Assembly (NCBI GenBank): GCA_963844175.1
Contig: CAWJNE010000014.1
Span: 19,542 to 83,541 of the forward strand
Direction: 5' to 3'
Source: JALZMG01 sp963844175
Lineage (GTDB): Bacteria; Actinomycetota; Acidimicrobiia; Acidimicrobiales; Ilumatobacteraceae
DNA length: 64,000 bases
Positions within the stretch are counted from its first letter, which is position 1; every line of letters starts with the position of its first letter. Positions 36,941 through 46,172 of the stretch are shown here, piece after piece. Position numbers and translations under genes: made by a program. Below the pieces are notes generated by a model that saw nothing but the letters and a program-made list of their open reading frames with translations, did no database searches and had not been told where the DNA came from.

Positions 36941-38491
36941 TCAGTCGGCGGTCAGGTTGAGATCCGGATCCCCCGGCGAGACGGTCCGGAAGTTGCCCTT
37001 CCCGGGGAGGCCGTTGATCTCCTCGGTGTTCATCGCGTAGAAGAGCGTGGTGGCGGCGATGGCATCGGAGTTGATGTCGAGCGCATCCAGGCTCAGGTTG
37101 TCGATGGTGTCGCAGGCCTGGTGGTAGCAGATGTCGTAGGCGACGCCGGCCTCCCCACCCCAGAGCATCTCTTCCTCCGCCGTCTTGATGCCCTCGGCGC
37201 CGGTGAACAGGCCACCGGCCGGGATGTCGTTGAGGATGAAGGCCTGGTAGTCGGAACGACCGCTGAACGCCGTCGGCCGGGACGCCACGCCCCGATCGGC
37301 GAAGAACTGCTCGAACCGAGCTTCGATGTCGTCGGAGCCGTCGGGCCCGGTCAGCCCGAAGGCATCGCCGTCACCGTCGTAGACGAACAGGCCGTAGTTC
37401 GGTGACGCGACCATGTCGAAGTTGAGGTAGAGGGCGATCGACTCCAGCGACTCGGTGTCATTGGCGACGAGGTCGTTGACGTAGAACGTCGACCCGACGA
37501 GGCTGGCCTCCTCGGCGCCCCAGAAGGCGAAGCGCACGGTGTTGCGCGGGTTGACCTTGGCCATCTGCACGGCAGTCTCCAGCAACGCCGCCGAGCCGGA
37601 GCCGTTGTCGTTGATGCCGGGGCCCTCGGCGACGGAGTCGAGGTGGGCGCCGGCCATCACCACGTTGCTGTCGTCACCGCCCGCCGACTCGGCGAGGACG
37701 TTGAACGTGTCGCTCTGGGTGCGTGAGACGTTCGTGAAGATGCGCATCTCCAGGCCGGGCGTGTTGGCCAGCTCTTCGCCGAGCGCGTAGGTCGTGCCGA
37801 CCGTCGGGATGCCGCCCGTGTAGCCGTTGCCCATCGTGACGGCGGGGATGCCTTGCCGGGACGGATCGGCCGTGTTGCCCTGGTTGAAGAAGATCACACC
37901 GACAGCTCCGGCGGCGGCGGCGTTCTCGGCCTTGAGCTCGAACGTGCACACGCCGCGCTGGATCAGGGCGATGTTGCCAATCGGGAACCCGGCGAAGTCC
38001 TCGGGCTCGCAGCCGCTGGTCGACGTGTTGCCGAGACCGAGGTCGAGGTCGACCGGCGTGACGGCGGCGGTGACGTCACCGTCCTCGGTCTGGGCCAAGG
38101 CGGCGAAGTCGGTGCCGTCGACGTAGCTCTCCTGCGGGGGTGGCGCGATCCGCTCCAGCTCCGACTCGCCCAGCTCCTCGAACAGGAAGAACGGGAACTG
38201 CTGGATCGTCACCTCGTACCCGGCCGCCTTGAGCGTGTCGGCCACGTACTCGACGGACGCGTCGTAGCCGGGCGTCCCCGAGGCGCGGGTGCCGCCGTTG
38301 TCGTCGGCGATGTCCTGGAACGCCTGCTCGTGACGCATGACGCCGTCGACGGTCACGCACTCCGTGAGCTTGGCGATGTTGTTGTTGTTCCGGTTGCACT
38401 GCGCGGCCTCGGCCGTTGGCGCGGCCACGCCGACGATGCCGGCGGCACCGATCACGGTGGCGGCGGCCACCAGTCGTCGAGTTCGTTGCAT
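36941..38491 (-). CDS. Secreted M28 family aminopeptidase with PA domain
   Basis: 516 aa. Signal peptide residues 1-30 (RTRRLV, hydrophobic core, APTAEA). A protease-associated domain (~145-255) is followed by the M28 zinc peptidase: AGAHLDSVAEGPGINDNGSG (first His and bridging Asp), WGAEEASLVGS (general base Glu), LNFDMV (Asp) and CYHQACDTIDN (last His). All metal ligands are present. ATG 38491 is used because GGGGA lies 6 nt upstream and the signal peptide starts there. Probably releases amino acids outside the cell. Confidence 0.93.
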   Translation of the reverse strand: MQRTRRLVAAATVIGAAGIVGVAAPTAEAAQCNRNNNNIAKLTECVTVDGVMRHEQAFQDIADDNGGTRASGTPGYDASVEYVADTLKAAGYEVTIQQFPFFLFEELGESELERIAPPPQESYVDGTDFAALAQTEDGDVTAAVTPVDLDLGLGNTSTSGCEPEDFAGFPIGNIALIQRGVCTFELKAENAAAAGAVGVIFFNQGNTADPSRQGIPAVTMGNGYTGGIPTVGTTYALGEELANTPGLEMRIFTNVSRTQSDTFNVLAESAGGDDSNVVMAGAHLDSVAEGPGINDNGSGSAALLETAVQMAKVNPRNTVRFAFWGAEEASLVGSTFYVNDLVANDTESLESIALYLNFDMVASPNYGLFVYDGDGDAFGLTGPDGSDDIEARFEQFFADRGVASRPTAFSGRSDYQAFILNDIPAGGLFTGAEGIKTAEEEMLWGGEAGVAYDICYHQACDTIDNLSLDALDINSDAIAATTLFYAMNTEEINGLPGKGNFRTVSPGDPDLNLTAD

Positions 38492-38597
38492 GAGTTCCCC
38501 TATCTGGTCAGGTTGGGCCCGCGTCGTCATGCAACCGTAACGTTTGTTTCACCCGATGCCGCACCAGCTCCCGTTCGGACGTGGCCCCAGGCACGTG

Positions 38598-40526
38598 CTA
38601 CGGCAGGTAGAGACCGGCGATGCGGTGGAACTGGGACCGGCCGAGCAGGGCGTTCGCCGCCTGCAGCCCGGACATCACTGCCGCCTCGATGCAGCCGGCG
38701 TTGAGCCCGCAATCGGTCCAATCCCCGGCGAGGACGAGGTTCTCGTAGCCACCCTCGTCCGGTCGCAACCGGTACCGGTCGGTGCCCGCCGGCGACTGCA
38801 CGTAACGGTCCGACGGATCGACGTTGGCGACGACGTGCTGGGTGCGCAGGGCGTCGGCACCACTGGTCCCATCGGCACCGCACAGCAGGTCCCACCGCAC
38901 GGCGCCGTCGACCGCAACGCCGGGTAGCAGGCCGGCGAGGTCGCGCTCGACGAACTGCAGGGCGTTGCGGTGTACTCGGGCGAGGTGATCGCCGTCCTCC
39001 CCCGCCGGTGTGTCGAGCGTGCCGCAGAAGTAGGCGATCGTGCGCGGTCGTTCGTCGTTCGGCCAATCCTCGGCATCGATCACCTGCGGCATGGAGGCCC
39101 AGGTGTCGAGGGGCTTCGCGTGACCGGTCATCGTCACCCCGGGACGCGGCCAGCCGAGCGACGGCTCGTCCTCGCGCAGCCAGAGCTGGAGCGCCTGGGT
39201 CGCCACGGTGGGCACGTGCTCGACCAGTTGGCGCCACGCCGGCCGGTCGGCGATCAGCTCGGGGCACACGAACTTCGCCATCCCGACGGGGATGGCGAAC
39301 ACCAGCACGTCGAAGTCCTCGCCGGCGCGCAGGAACCTGACGGCGGCGTCGGCGCGCGGCGCGGCGTGCGATTCGAACGTCGGCGGATCGGCGCCGGCCG
39401 GCACGGTGAGCTGGTCGAGCAACGGGGCCGACGGGAAGCACGGCAGGCCCTTGACCTCGATGAGGGGCTCGTAGCGCTCGACGCCGGGCGCCAGGCCCGC
39501 CTGCACGCCGAGCGTCACGGCGGAGATCGTCCGCCGATCGGCGGCCACGTGCAGCCGATCGACGCGGTGGAGGAAGCAGAACTCGACGCCGCGCTGGCGC
39601 AAGGCCTGGTACAGCGGAGCGAACACGACGTCGCCCATCCCGGCCGTCATCTTCCAGAAGATCGAGCCCTTGTAGTCGAAGAACGTCTTGCCCGACAGGA
39701 AGACCCCCCAGCCGGCGCCGAACGAGGCCACCGCCGGGTCGCCGTCCCGGTGGGCGAACACGAGGTCGTAGAGCCCACGCACGAGCGTCGAGTCGGCGGC
39801 CTCGGCCGAGGCGCCGTGGCGGAGGATCCACGCCCGGTAGTCCTCGTCGTTGATCGCCCGGAAACCGCGCGGATCGGTGAGCAGCCCATCAGCGACGATG
39901 CCGCGCAGCGTGGCCAGGACGACGGACGCCAGGTGCCAGGTCCTGCGGGTCGTGGCCTCGTCACTGCCGGCGAGCGACCACGGACGAGACTGCGGAGCGA
40001 CCGGGTGGGTGGAGAGTGTGACGGCGCCCTGCGGCGCGAGCGACGCGACGAAGTCACCGAGCAGGCGCACGGCACGGGCGACGAACCCGGCCACCGTCAT
40101 CGGCCCACCGCTCCCGCCGGGCTCGCCCGGAACCTCGTCGTTGGCGGCGAACTCGCCGACCCACGGTGTCCACCGGTCGCCGTGGCGCTCGAACAGACCG
40201 ACGACGGGCGCCGGGATCAGTGCATCGCGCCAGGTGGCGATGGGAACGCCCGGCGCGCTCCGGGGACGATCGAGCTCCTCGTAGCACTCGCGCAGCAGCC
40301 GGAAGGCGTTCTCGTAGTACCCGAGCCAGATGTGCAGCCCGTGCTCCTCGATCCGCCCGTTGGCGCCACGGCTGCTGGCCCCCTTGCCGCCCAGTCGCCA
40401 GCCGCGCTGATAGACGGTGATCGACTCGAGGTCGTCACGCCATCCCGGCTCGCTGAGCCGCCAGGCCGCCGACAGACCGGCCATCCCGCCACCGAGGATC
40501 GCCACCCGGCGGCGGCCCGCCGTCAT
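38598..40526 (-). CDS. FAD-dependent oxidoreductase, carotenoid-desaturase/hydroxysqualene-dehydroxylase-like
   Basis: 642 aa. VAILGGGMAGLSAAWRLSE (FAD dinucleotide fold, residues ~7-25), then GWRLGGKGAS and EEHGLHIWLGYYENAF. A C-terminal FAD-closing segment ends ENLVLAGDWTDCGLNAGCIEAAVMSGLQAAN. This is the phytoene-desaturase/HpnE/amine-oxidase superfamily acting on isoprenoids or amines. The ATG overlaps the TGA of the cyclase gene (ATGA), making it third in an operon that diverges from a polyprenyl synthase. An isoprenoid substrate is therefore likely, but inferred. Confidence 0.85.
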   Translation of the reverse strand: MTAGRRRVAILGGGMAGLSAAWRLSEPGWRDDLESITVYQRGWRLGGKGASSRGANGRIEEHGLHIWLGYYENAFRLLRECYEELDRPRSAPGVPIATWRDALIPAPVVGLFERHGDRWTPWVGEFAANDEVPGEPGGSGGPMTVAGFVARAVRLLGDFVASLAPQGAVTLSTHPVAPQSRPWSLAGSDEATTRRTWHLASVVLATLRGIVADGLLTDPRGFRAINDEDYRAWILRHGASAEAADSTLVRGLYDLVFAHRDGDPAVASFGAGWGVFLSGKTFFDYKGSIFWKMTAGMGDVVFAPLYQALRQRGVEFCFLHRVDRLHVAADRRTISAVTLGVQAGLAPGVERYEPLIEVKGLPCFPSAPLLDQLTVPAGADPPTFESHAAPRADAAVRFLRAGEDFDVLVFAIPVGMAKFVCPELIADRPAWRQLVEHVPTVATQALQLWLREDEPSLGWPRPGVTMTGHAKPLDTWASMPQVIDAEDWPNDERPRTIAYFCGTLDTPAGEDGDHLARVHRNALQFVERDLAGLLPGVAVDGAVRWDLLCGADGTSGADALRTQHVVANVDPSDRYVQSPAGTDRYRLRPDEGGYENLVLAGDWTDCGLNAGCIEAAVMSGLQAANALLGRSQFHRIAGLYLP

Positions 40527-43500
40527 CCCACCCGTACGTCGGATCGCCGGAGCCGGCGGGCTCGCTGCAGCTCGGGGTGGTCCGCTGTCGGCGGCAACCC
40601 CGCCAGCACCTCGTCGAGCCGGGGCGCTCCTTGCGCCGGGTCCAGGACGTAGAGGTCGGCGGCGATGCGCAGCTGGAAGAGCGTCGCGCCTTGGGCACCG
40701 GCGACCGCGAACGCCTCGACCAAGCGCCGCGCGGCGGCTGCGGGATCGGGCTCGAACATCGCTCTGACGCGCAGGATCTCGGCGTCGTAGAAGCCGGGAC
40801 CGCCGTCGCTTGCGACCTCGGTCGCCTCGTCCAGCTGCCGGACGGCAGTCTCGACGTCGCCCAGCTTCCCCCTGGCCATCGCCGCGACGGCGAGGATCGA
40901 CGGCAGCAGCACCCGGACGTCGATCAGCTTCCACACGTCGATCAGCCCTTCCAGCCCGGCGGCGGCGACGCTCAGCTGATCGTCGTCGATCGTGTCCTGG
41001 CGGCAGGCCTGGTGCACGTCGACAGCCAGGAGCTGCGTGGTCCCGGCCATCGTCCAGAAGTCGAAGCCATGTCGTTCGGCAAGCGCCAGTGCGGCGTCCG
41101 CGTCTGCTCGCGCCTCGTCGAAGGCGCCGAGGTGGGTGAGGGCCCACGACCGGTAGGTGTGGTTGTAGGCCAGGCTGTACGGGCCCTGGGGGAACGGGAG
41201 CTCGGCGGCGACCGCCTCGGCGATCGAGAAGGCATCCGTCGCCACCGACCAGTCACCGCGGACGAAGCTGCTGAGCCCGAGATGGGTGTAGATGGATGCC
41301 GTCGGATCGTTGGGGAGGAACCAGCGGCCGACCAACGGTGACTGCCCGGACCGGCCTTCGACGTCGGCGGCGGCAGCCCGCATGCAGAGATCGGCCTCGA
41401 CGAAGCGTCCGGCGAACCAGTCGAGCACGCCGAAACTGGCGCGGTTCTCGATGAGGAACAACTCCGACCGGTCGTGCAGCACCGTCCGCAGCAGCTCGGC
41501 CACTTCTGTCGCCCGGCGCAGATCGGCACGACTGGCGTAGTACGACCACAGTGGGATGAGCGACCGCAGCACCTCGTCGTCGGACGATCCGCCGAGGGCC
41601 AGCTCCAGACACCGTTCGTAGTCCGCAGTGGCGCTGACGCTGGCGTTGCCCTCGACGGAGACGGCGAGGAACGCCCGCGCCAGGCGAAGGCTGATCTCCC
41701 GCGAGCTTCGGGCGGCGCCGGCCGGCACGGCGTCGACCAGCTCGATCGCCTGCTCCAGGCGCTGGCGCGTCAGGGCCACGGCCCCGATGCGCCGAGCATC
41801 GTCGGCGGCGTGCTCGTAGCAGTCGAGCGCATCGAGCCGACGACGGGCGAGGTCGTAGTGACGGGCCAAGCTGAGCCAGTCCACGGAGGACTCGTCGACG
41901 GCGTGGCGTCGCAGGACGTCGGCGACTCGACCGTGCATCTCGCCACGGGTCGAGGGCGGCTGCAGCTCCTCGGCCGCCTGTCGGATGAGGTCGTGGCGGA
42001 AGCGGTAGCGCTCGCCGTTGCCGGCTGTCGGCTCGAGGATCCTGGCGTCGGCCAGCGCCACGACCACCGGACGGAGATCGTCCGCGGATACATCGAGGAC
42101 CTCGGCGAGCAGGTCGAGGTCGAAGCGATCGCCGAACGCGGCAGCGGCGGAGGCGACGTCAGCCGATCCGGCGATGGCGTCGAGCCTGGCGACCAACGGC
42201 TCGTACAGCACTTCGGGGATGCCGGCCGGGCCGGGCGCCGGTGCGCCGGTCAGGAGCTCGCCAGCACCCCGTTCGTCCGCGCCGGCGGCGATCACGCCCG
42301 CCCGCACCAGCTCCTCGACGTACAGCGGGATGCCGGCCCCCCGTGTCAGGAGCTCGGCGCGGTAGGCGGTGGTCACGCCGTCGGGGTCGAGCTGGTCGAC
42401 CAGCGCCATGCACTCGTCGTCAGCCAGTGCCGACAGCTCGATCGCCGTCGCCCGCACCCCGGGCACCTGCTGGGCGCGGCTCGTGATGAGGACGCGCAGC
42501 CCCCGGCGGCGCTCCCCGACGAGTGCGGCGACGAGGGCCAAGCTGGCCTCGTCGTACCAGTGCACGTCCTCGGCGATGAGCAGGGCGTCGTGCCCCGCGA
42601 CGACGGCCAGCAGATAGCTGGTCATCGCCGTCACGAGCTCGGCCTGCAGCTTGCGACCATCGGCGGCCGCTTCCACGTAGCCCGCCGCCGGCGTGATCTG
42701 CAGCACTGCGGCGAGCGCGGGAAGCAGCGCGTCGTCGACGTGCTGGTCGGCGAGGTGCCGACGCAGGAGCTGGAGCCGGTCGGCGCTCGTGGTGCCGCGA
42801 CCGATCTCGCACCGCCGCTCCAGGAGCGTGCGGAACGGGTGCAGTCCCGTGGTGTGGATCGACGAGCCGGGCATGCGCAGCACCAAGGCGCCCGTGACGG
42901 CGATCTCCGACGCGAACACGTCGCTGAGGAACGACTTGCCGATCCCGGCTTCGCCGGTGATGGCGACGGCCGGGTCGCCGTCGTGCCACGCCTGCCGCAG
43001 TCGCTCGAGCTCGCGCTCGCGCCCGACCCGCGCCGCCGTCCCCGTTCGTTCCGGGCCGCCGGCGCGCTCGCCGAGCACCCGCCACGACGTCATCGGCTCG
43101 TCGACGCCCTTGACCTTCTGCGGCGATTGGGTCCGCACGTCGAACTGGTCCGCCAGCACGCGCACGACGGCGGCCGAGACGACGAGGGTGCCCGGCTCGG
43201 CGAGCTCGTGGAGCCGCGCCGCGACGTTCACGGCCAAGCCGTACACGTCGCCCTCCCGGGCGTCGATGTACGAGAGCCCGCGGTGGACGCCGACGCGCGC
43301 CGAGAGTGGCTCGCCCACCTCGCGCTCCGCCCGTACCGACAACGCGCGGATGGCGTCGAGCAGTTCGAGCCCCGCGCAGACCGCGCGACCGGCGTCGTCC
43401 TCGTGGGCCACGGGGTAACCGAAGAGGGCGAGCACGCCGTCGCCCTTGACGGCCATGATCCGTCCGCCGTACGTGCGCTCGAGGATCTCGCGACAGGTCT

Positions 43501-43780
43501 CCTTGTATCGCCCGACGATCCGTCGGTACACCTCGGGGTCGTGGCGTGACGACAACGCCGTCGAACCGACCAGGTCGCAGAACATGATCGTCGGGCGACG
43601 CAGCACCCCACCGCTGTCGGGAGGGCCGCTCAGCAGATCATCGACGTCTGCGTTGTCGTGGTCGAGGGCGCGCGCCTCACGGGCCAGCCGCTTGGCGTCA
43701 TCGAGCCGGCCACTGTTGACGGCGTCGACGGCCCGGTCGAGGAGGGCGTCGAGTTGACCGTCGCCGTGCTCCGCCGCCAT
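40523..43780 (-). CDS. Class III cyclase / AAA ATPase / TPR signalling protein
   Basis: 1085 aa. A short helical N terminus (~1-50) replaces the zinc ribbon of its paralogue. The cyclase domain (60-240) has FCDLVGSTAL and VKGDGVLALFG, but the usual GD before the VN-AAR helix is GL (DVYGLAVNVAARL), so the adenine-selecting Asp is lost. Walker A GEAGIGKS and Walker B LLIAEDVHWYDE follow, then a winged-helix/TPR region to the end. It is predicted to couple an internal sensor to cyclic-nucleotide output. It starts 6 bp after the unknown 544-aa gene. Confidence 0.92.
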   Translation of the reverse strand: MAAEHGDGQLDALLDRAVDAVNSGRLDDAKRLAREARALDHDNADVDDLLSGPPDSGGVLRRPTIMFCDLVGSTALSSRHDPEVYRRIVGRYKETCREILERTYGGRIMAVKGDGVLALFGYPVAHEDDAGRAVCAGLELLDAIRALSVRAEREVGEPLSARVGVHRGLSYIDAREGDVYGLAVNVAARLHELAEPGTLVVSAAVVRVLADQFDVRTQSPQKVKGVDEPMTSWRVLGERAGGPERTGTAARVGRERELERLRQAWHDGDPAVAITGEAGIGKSFLSDVFASEIAVTGALVLRMPGSSIHTTGLHPFRTLLERRCEIGRGTTSADRLQLLRRHLADQHVDDALLPALAAVLQITPAAGYVEAAADGRKLQAELVTAMTSYLLAVVAGHDALLIAEDVHWYDEASLALVAALVGERRRGLRVLITSRAQQVPGVRATAIELSALADDECMALVDQLDPDGVTTAYRAELLTRGAGIPLYVEELVRAGVIAAGADERGAGELLTGAPAPGPAGIPEVLYEPLVARLDAIAGSADVASAAAAFGDRFDLDLLAEVLDVSADDLRPVVVALADARILEPTAGNGERYRFRHDLIRQAAEELQPPSTRGEMHGRVADVLRRHAVDESSVDWLSLARHYDLARRRLDALDCYEHAADDARRIGAVALTRQRLEQAIELVDAVPAGAARSSREISLRLARAFLAVSVEGNASVSATADYERCLELALGGSSDDEVLRSLIPLWSYYASRADLRRATEVAELLRTVLHDRSELFLIENRASFGVLDWFAGRFVEADLCMRAAAADVEGRSGQSPLVGRWFLPNDPTASIYTHLGLSSFVRGDWSVATDAFSIAEAVAAELPFPQGPYSLAYNHTYRSWALTHLGAFDEARADADAALALAERHGFDFWTMAGTTQLLAVDVHQACRQDTIDDDQLSVAAAGLEGLIDVWKLIDVRVLLPSILAVAAMARGKLGDVETAVRQLDEATEVASDGGPGFYDAEILRVRAMFEPDPAAAARRLVEAFAVAGAQGATLFQLRIAADLYVLDPAQGAPRLDEVLAGLPPTADHPELQRARRLRRSDVRVG

Positions 43781-43786
43781 GGGACC

Positions 43787-45421
43787 TCAACTCACCTGCA
43801 GCCAGACCTGCACTGGCACGCCGGCTGACTGGGCGCCGGCGGCACCGAGATCGTCGACGACGGTCACTGCACCCCGGTAGATGCCGGCCCGCTGGTTGAC
43901 GATCTCGGCGGCGATGCGGAACTGGTGCTCACCCGGCGGCAGGACCGGCGGCTCGGCGCGGAGCGCGGCCACTTCGATCCGATGCCCGAACCCGCTCACG
44001 AGGGGGTCGGACACAACGATCTGCCGCACCTGCGGAGCAACCAACGATCCGGCCGAGAAGGGGTCGGAGTGCACGCTGCGTGGTGTGCTGGCAACCGGGT
44101 GCGCCGGCGAGCAGAGGCGCAGCATGGCGAGCGCCGGCTCCGTCCACATCGCCGCCGCAGCCTTGACGATCTCCTCCGAGCTGGCGCCCGTCGTCGACAG
44201 TTTCATCGCGAAGTCCTTGAAGGCCTGCCCCGACGAGCGGATGCCTTCTGCGGCAACTTCGGTCAGGTGATCAACCTGATCCGCCGGCCATGCCGGCGCG
44301 GACTTCTGGCCGCCCACGCTGGCGCCGCCCTGCGGCAGGTCGGCCTGCCATGCCTGACTCGGCGCCTTGTTCACATCGCTCGCACAGCGGAAGACCATCT
44401 CTCGGGCCGCCTCGCCGTACCCGAGGACACACGCCCACATGGCGAACGACGGTGCGTCGAACGGGCCGCGGAACGACACTCGCTTCGTCGACGTGACACG
44501 CACTTGCGGGCCCTCTTGGACGGCGACGATGGAGCCTTCGTCGACCCGGACGACATGATCCGACTCCGGCAGGTGCGCCGCGTCATGGCACCGCTGGTAC
44601 TCGAGGCTGACGGCTTGATCGAGGTCCGTTCGGACGAACTCCAGGCACGTCTTCAGGTGCCACGGACCCGGGCAGCCGAAGCTGATGTGCTCGAGGTAGC
44701 AGGCCGGCGAGCCACCGACGTTGAGCCGGCGCATGTCGCACCACAGCGAGCAGCAGCCGGGCCAGTTCTCGGGACTGAGGTATCGGCTGAGTCCGGGCAG
44801 ATCGATGACGGCGGTGGAGAAGCTCGTGGTCAGCACGGAGGCCGGCCACTCCTCGCCCTCGACGGCGACGTTCATCCACGAGCCGTGGCAGCACTGCGCG
44901 GCATCATGGGCGACACGCGCCTCGAGCAGCTGCCGTTCGACAGCGACCGCCAGCGTCGCTTGCCAGTCATACTTCAACGCCAGGTCGACGTTGCCCTCCT
45001 CGTCGCTACCCCCAAGGAGCCGGAGCAGCTCGAAACCCTTCTCCTGCGTCTGATTCTCGGGATGCATCACCGGCCGCAGCACCTCGACCAGCAACGTGAC
45101 GTCGTTGAGCTGGGTGTCACCCGGGGGCGGCAGGAACGTCTGCGGATCAGCCCGGGCGAGCGCGGCGCTGGCGATCACGCGCTTGGCTGGTTCGATGTCA
45201 TTCTCGATGATGGACATCTGCTCGAGCGCGTCGGCGAGGGTGGGAACGCCTTCGTCGAACGTCGCATCGACGCTCGAGCGGTACCGCTCGAACCAGCCGG
45301 CGGCACCAGCGCGGTACGGCTCGAGGACGACGCCGACGTCCTCGGCAACCTCGTCGCCGAACGCGACGACAGATCGGTCGACCTCCCTGAAGAGGCTGAC
45401 GAGGTTCGCCCGCTCGCTCAT
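43787..45421 (-). CDS. Unknown protein, first gene of the divergent isoprenoid/cyclase locus
   Basis: 544 aa, no family recognised, no signal or membrane helix. The N-terminal ~110 residues are helical; a Cys-rich centre (CCHGSW, GCCSLWC, ACYLEH, GCPGPW, CLEF, 180-290) could bind metal. The last ~100 residues look like a beta sandwich: PPVLPPGEHQF, AGIYRGAVTV and a final VWLQV. That C-terminal domain is shared with the protein encoded divergently at 45516. SD GGGAGGG (45426-45432) precedes ATG 45421. It is followed after 6 bp by the cyclase gene. Confidence 0.75.
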   Translation of the reverse strand: MSERANLVSLFREVDRSVVAFGDEVAEDVGVVLEPYRAGAAGWFERYRSSVDATFDEGVPTLADALEQMSIIENDIEPAKRVIASAALARADPQTFLPPPGDTQLNDVTLLVEVLRPVMHPENQTQEKGFELLRLLGGSDEEGNVDLALKYDWQATLAVAVERQLLEARVAHDAAQCCHGSWMNVAVEGEEWPASVLTTSFSTAVIDLPGLSRYLSPENWPGCCSLWCDMRRLNVGGSPACYLEHISFGCPGPWHLKTCLEFVRTDLDQAVSLEYQRCHDAAHLPESDHVVRVDEGSIVAVQEGPQVRVTSTKRVSFRGPFDAPSFAMWACVLGYGEAAREMVFRCASDVNKAPSQAWQADLPQGGASVGGQKSAPAWPADQVDHLTEVAAEGIRSSGQAFKDFAMKLSTTGASSEEIVKAAAAMWTEPALAMLRLCSPAHPVASTPRSVHSDPFSAGSLVAPQVRQIVVSDPLVSGFGHRIEVAALRAEPPVLPPGEHQFRIAAEIVNQRAGIYRGAVTVVDDLGAAGAQSAGVPVQVWLQVS

Positions 45422-45453
45422 CGAACCCTCCCGGCTCGTTCGATCCGCCGACC

Positions 45454-45460
45454 TACCATA
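45454..45460. promoter_or_regulatory. Overlapping divergent -10 boxes
   Basis: TACCAT (plus, 45454-45459) and TATGGT (minus, 45455-45460) overlap by 5 bp. Transcripts would run right to the phasin-like/polyprenyl synthase pair and left to the unknown/cyclase/flavoprotein operon. The two polymerases would compete, so both units should be co-regulated or mutually exclusive. Confidence 0.45.
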
Positions 45461-45515
45461 GCCAGGCGTCGGACCAGGATCTGGCGTGATTCGGCGTGGG
45501 GGCGAGGAGGCGCGG

Positions 45516-46172
45516 ATGAGGCCGGAGGATCCGACGGGCGAAGGGGCGGCAGGCACGAAGCCGCCGTGGTCGGCGGCGTTCGATCCCGCGGCCAACGTCC
45601 GCGCCCTGACCGACCTCCAGCGCAGCGGTCTCGAGGCGGCCCAGGTGTTGATCGAGCGGTTCATCCAGACGATGGACAGCCGGGCGAGCGTCGACACGGC
45701 ACGTCCTGCGCGCGGTGACGATGGAGCAGCGACGGGCATCGACGGTCTCGTCGACCTGTGGGCCGACCTGACCAAGCGCACCCTTCGGGGGTTCCTGACG
45801 CAGATGGTCACGAGCGCCGGTGGCCCGTCGGCCGCCGGGCCGGACGATCGGGTGAGCGTGCTGCTCGACCGGACGGACGGCCAACCCGCACGGGCGAGCG
45901 CGCCGATGTGGCTCCACAACACCAGCTCCACCGCACGCGATCGGCTGCGTCCGCACTGCGGCGAGCTGCGCTCGGCGGCCGGCGCGCAGCTCCAGGCGCA
46001 CGTGACGTTCGATCCTTCGGTCGTCGACGAGTTGCCCGCCGGGTCGAGCCAGCTGGTGACGGTGCGCGTCGAAGACGCCGACGGCGGCGCAGCGCCTGGC
46101 GCCTATCGGGGCGTCGTCCTGGTCGCCGGACTCGACGACCTCTGGCTCAACCTCGAAGTGGTCGTCCGGTGA
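45516..46172 (+). CDS. Phasin-like protein with C-terminal beta-sandwich domain
   Basis: 218 aa. The first half is amphipathic helix (LTDLQRSGLEAAQVLIERF, then LWADLTKRTLRGFLTQM), reminiscent of phasins that coat granules. The second half (~110-218) has PMWLHNTSS, DELPAGSSQLVTVRVED and GAYRGVVLV, ending LWLNLEVVV. It matches the C terminus of the protein at 43787. ATG 45516 was chosen over GTG 45486 because of GAGGAGG (45504-45510) 5 nt upstream. The stop overlaps the polyprenyl synthase start (GTGA). Confidence 0.75.
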   Translation: MRPEDPTGEGAAGTKPPWSAAFDPAANVRALTDLQRSGLEAAQVLIERFIQTMDSRASVDTARPARGDDGAATGIDGLVDLWADLTKRTLRGFLTQMVTSAGGPSAAGPDDRVSVLLDRTDGQPARASAPMWLHNTSSTARDRLRPHCGELRSAAGAQLQAHVTFDPSVVDELPAGSSQLVTVRVEDADGGAAPGAYRGVVLVAGLDDLWLNLEVVVR

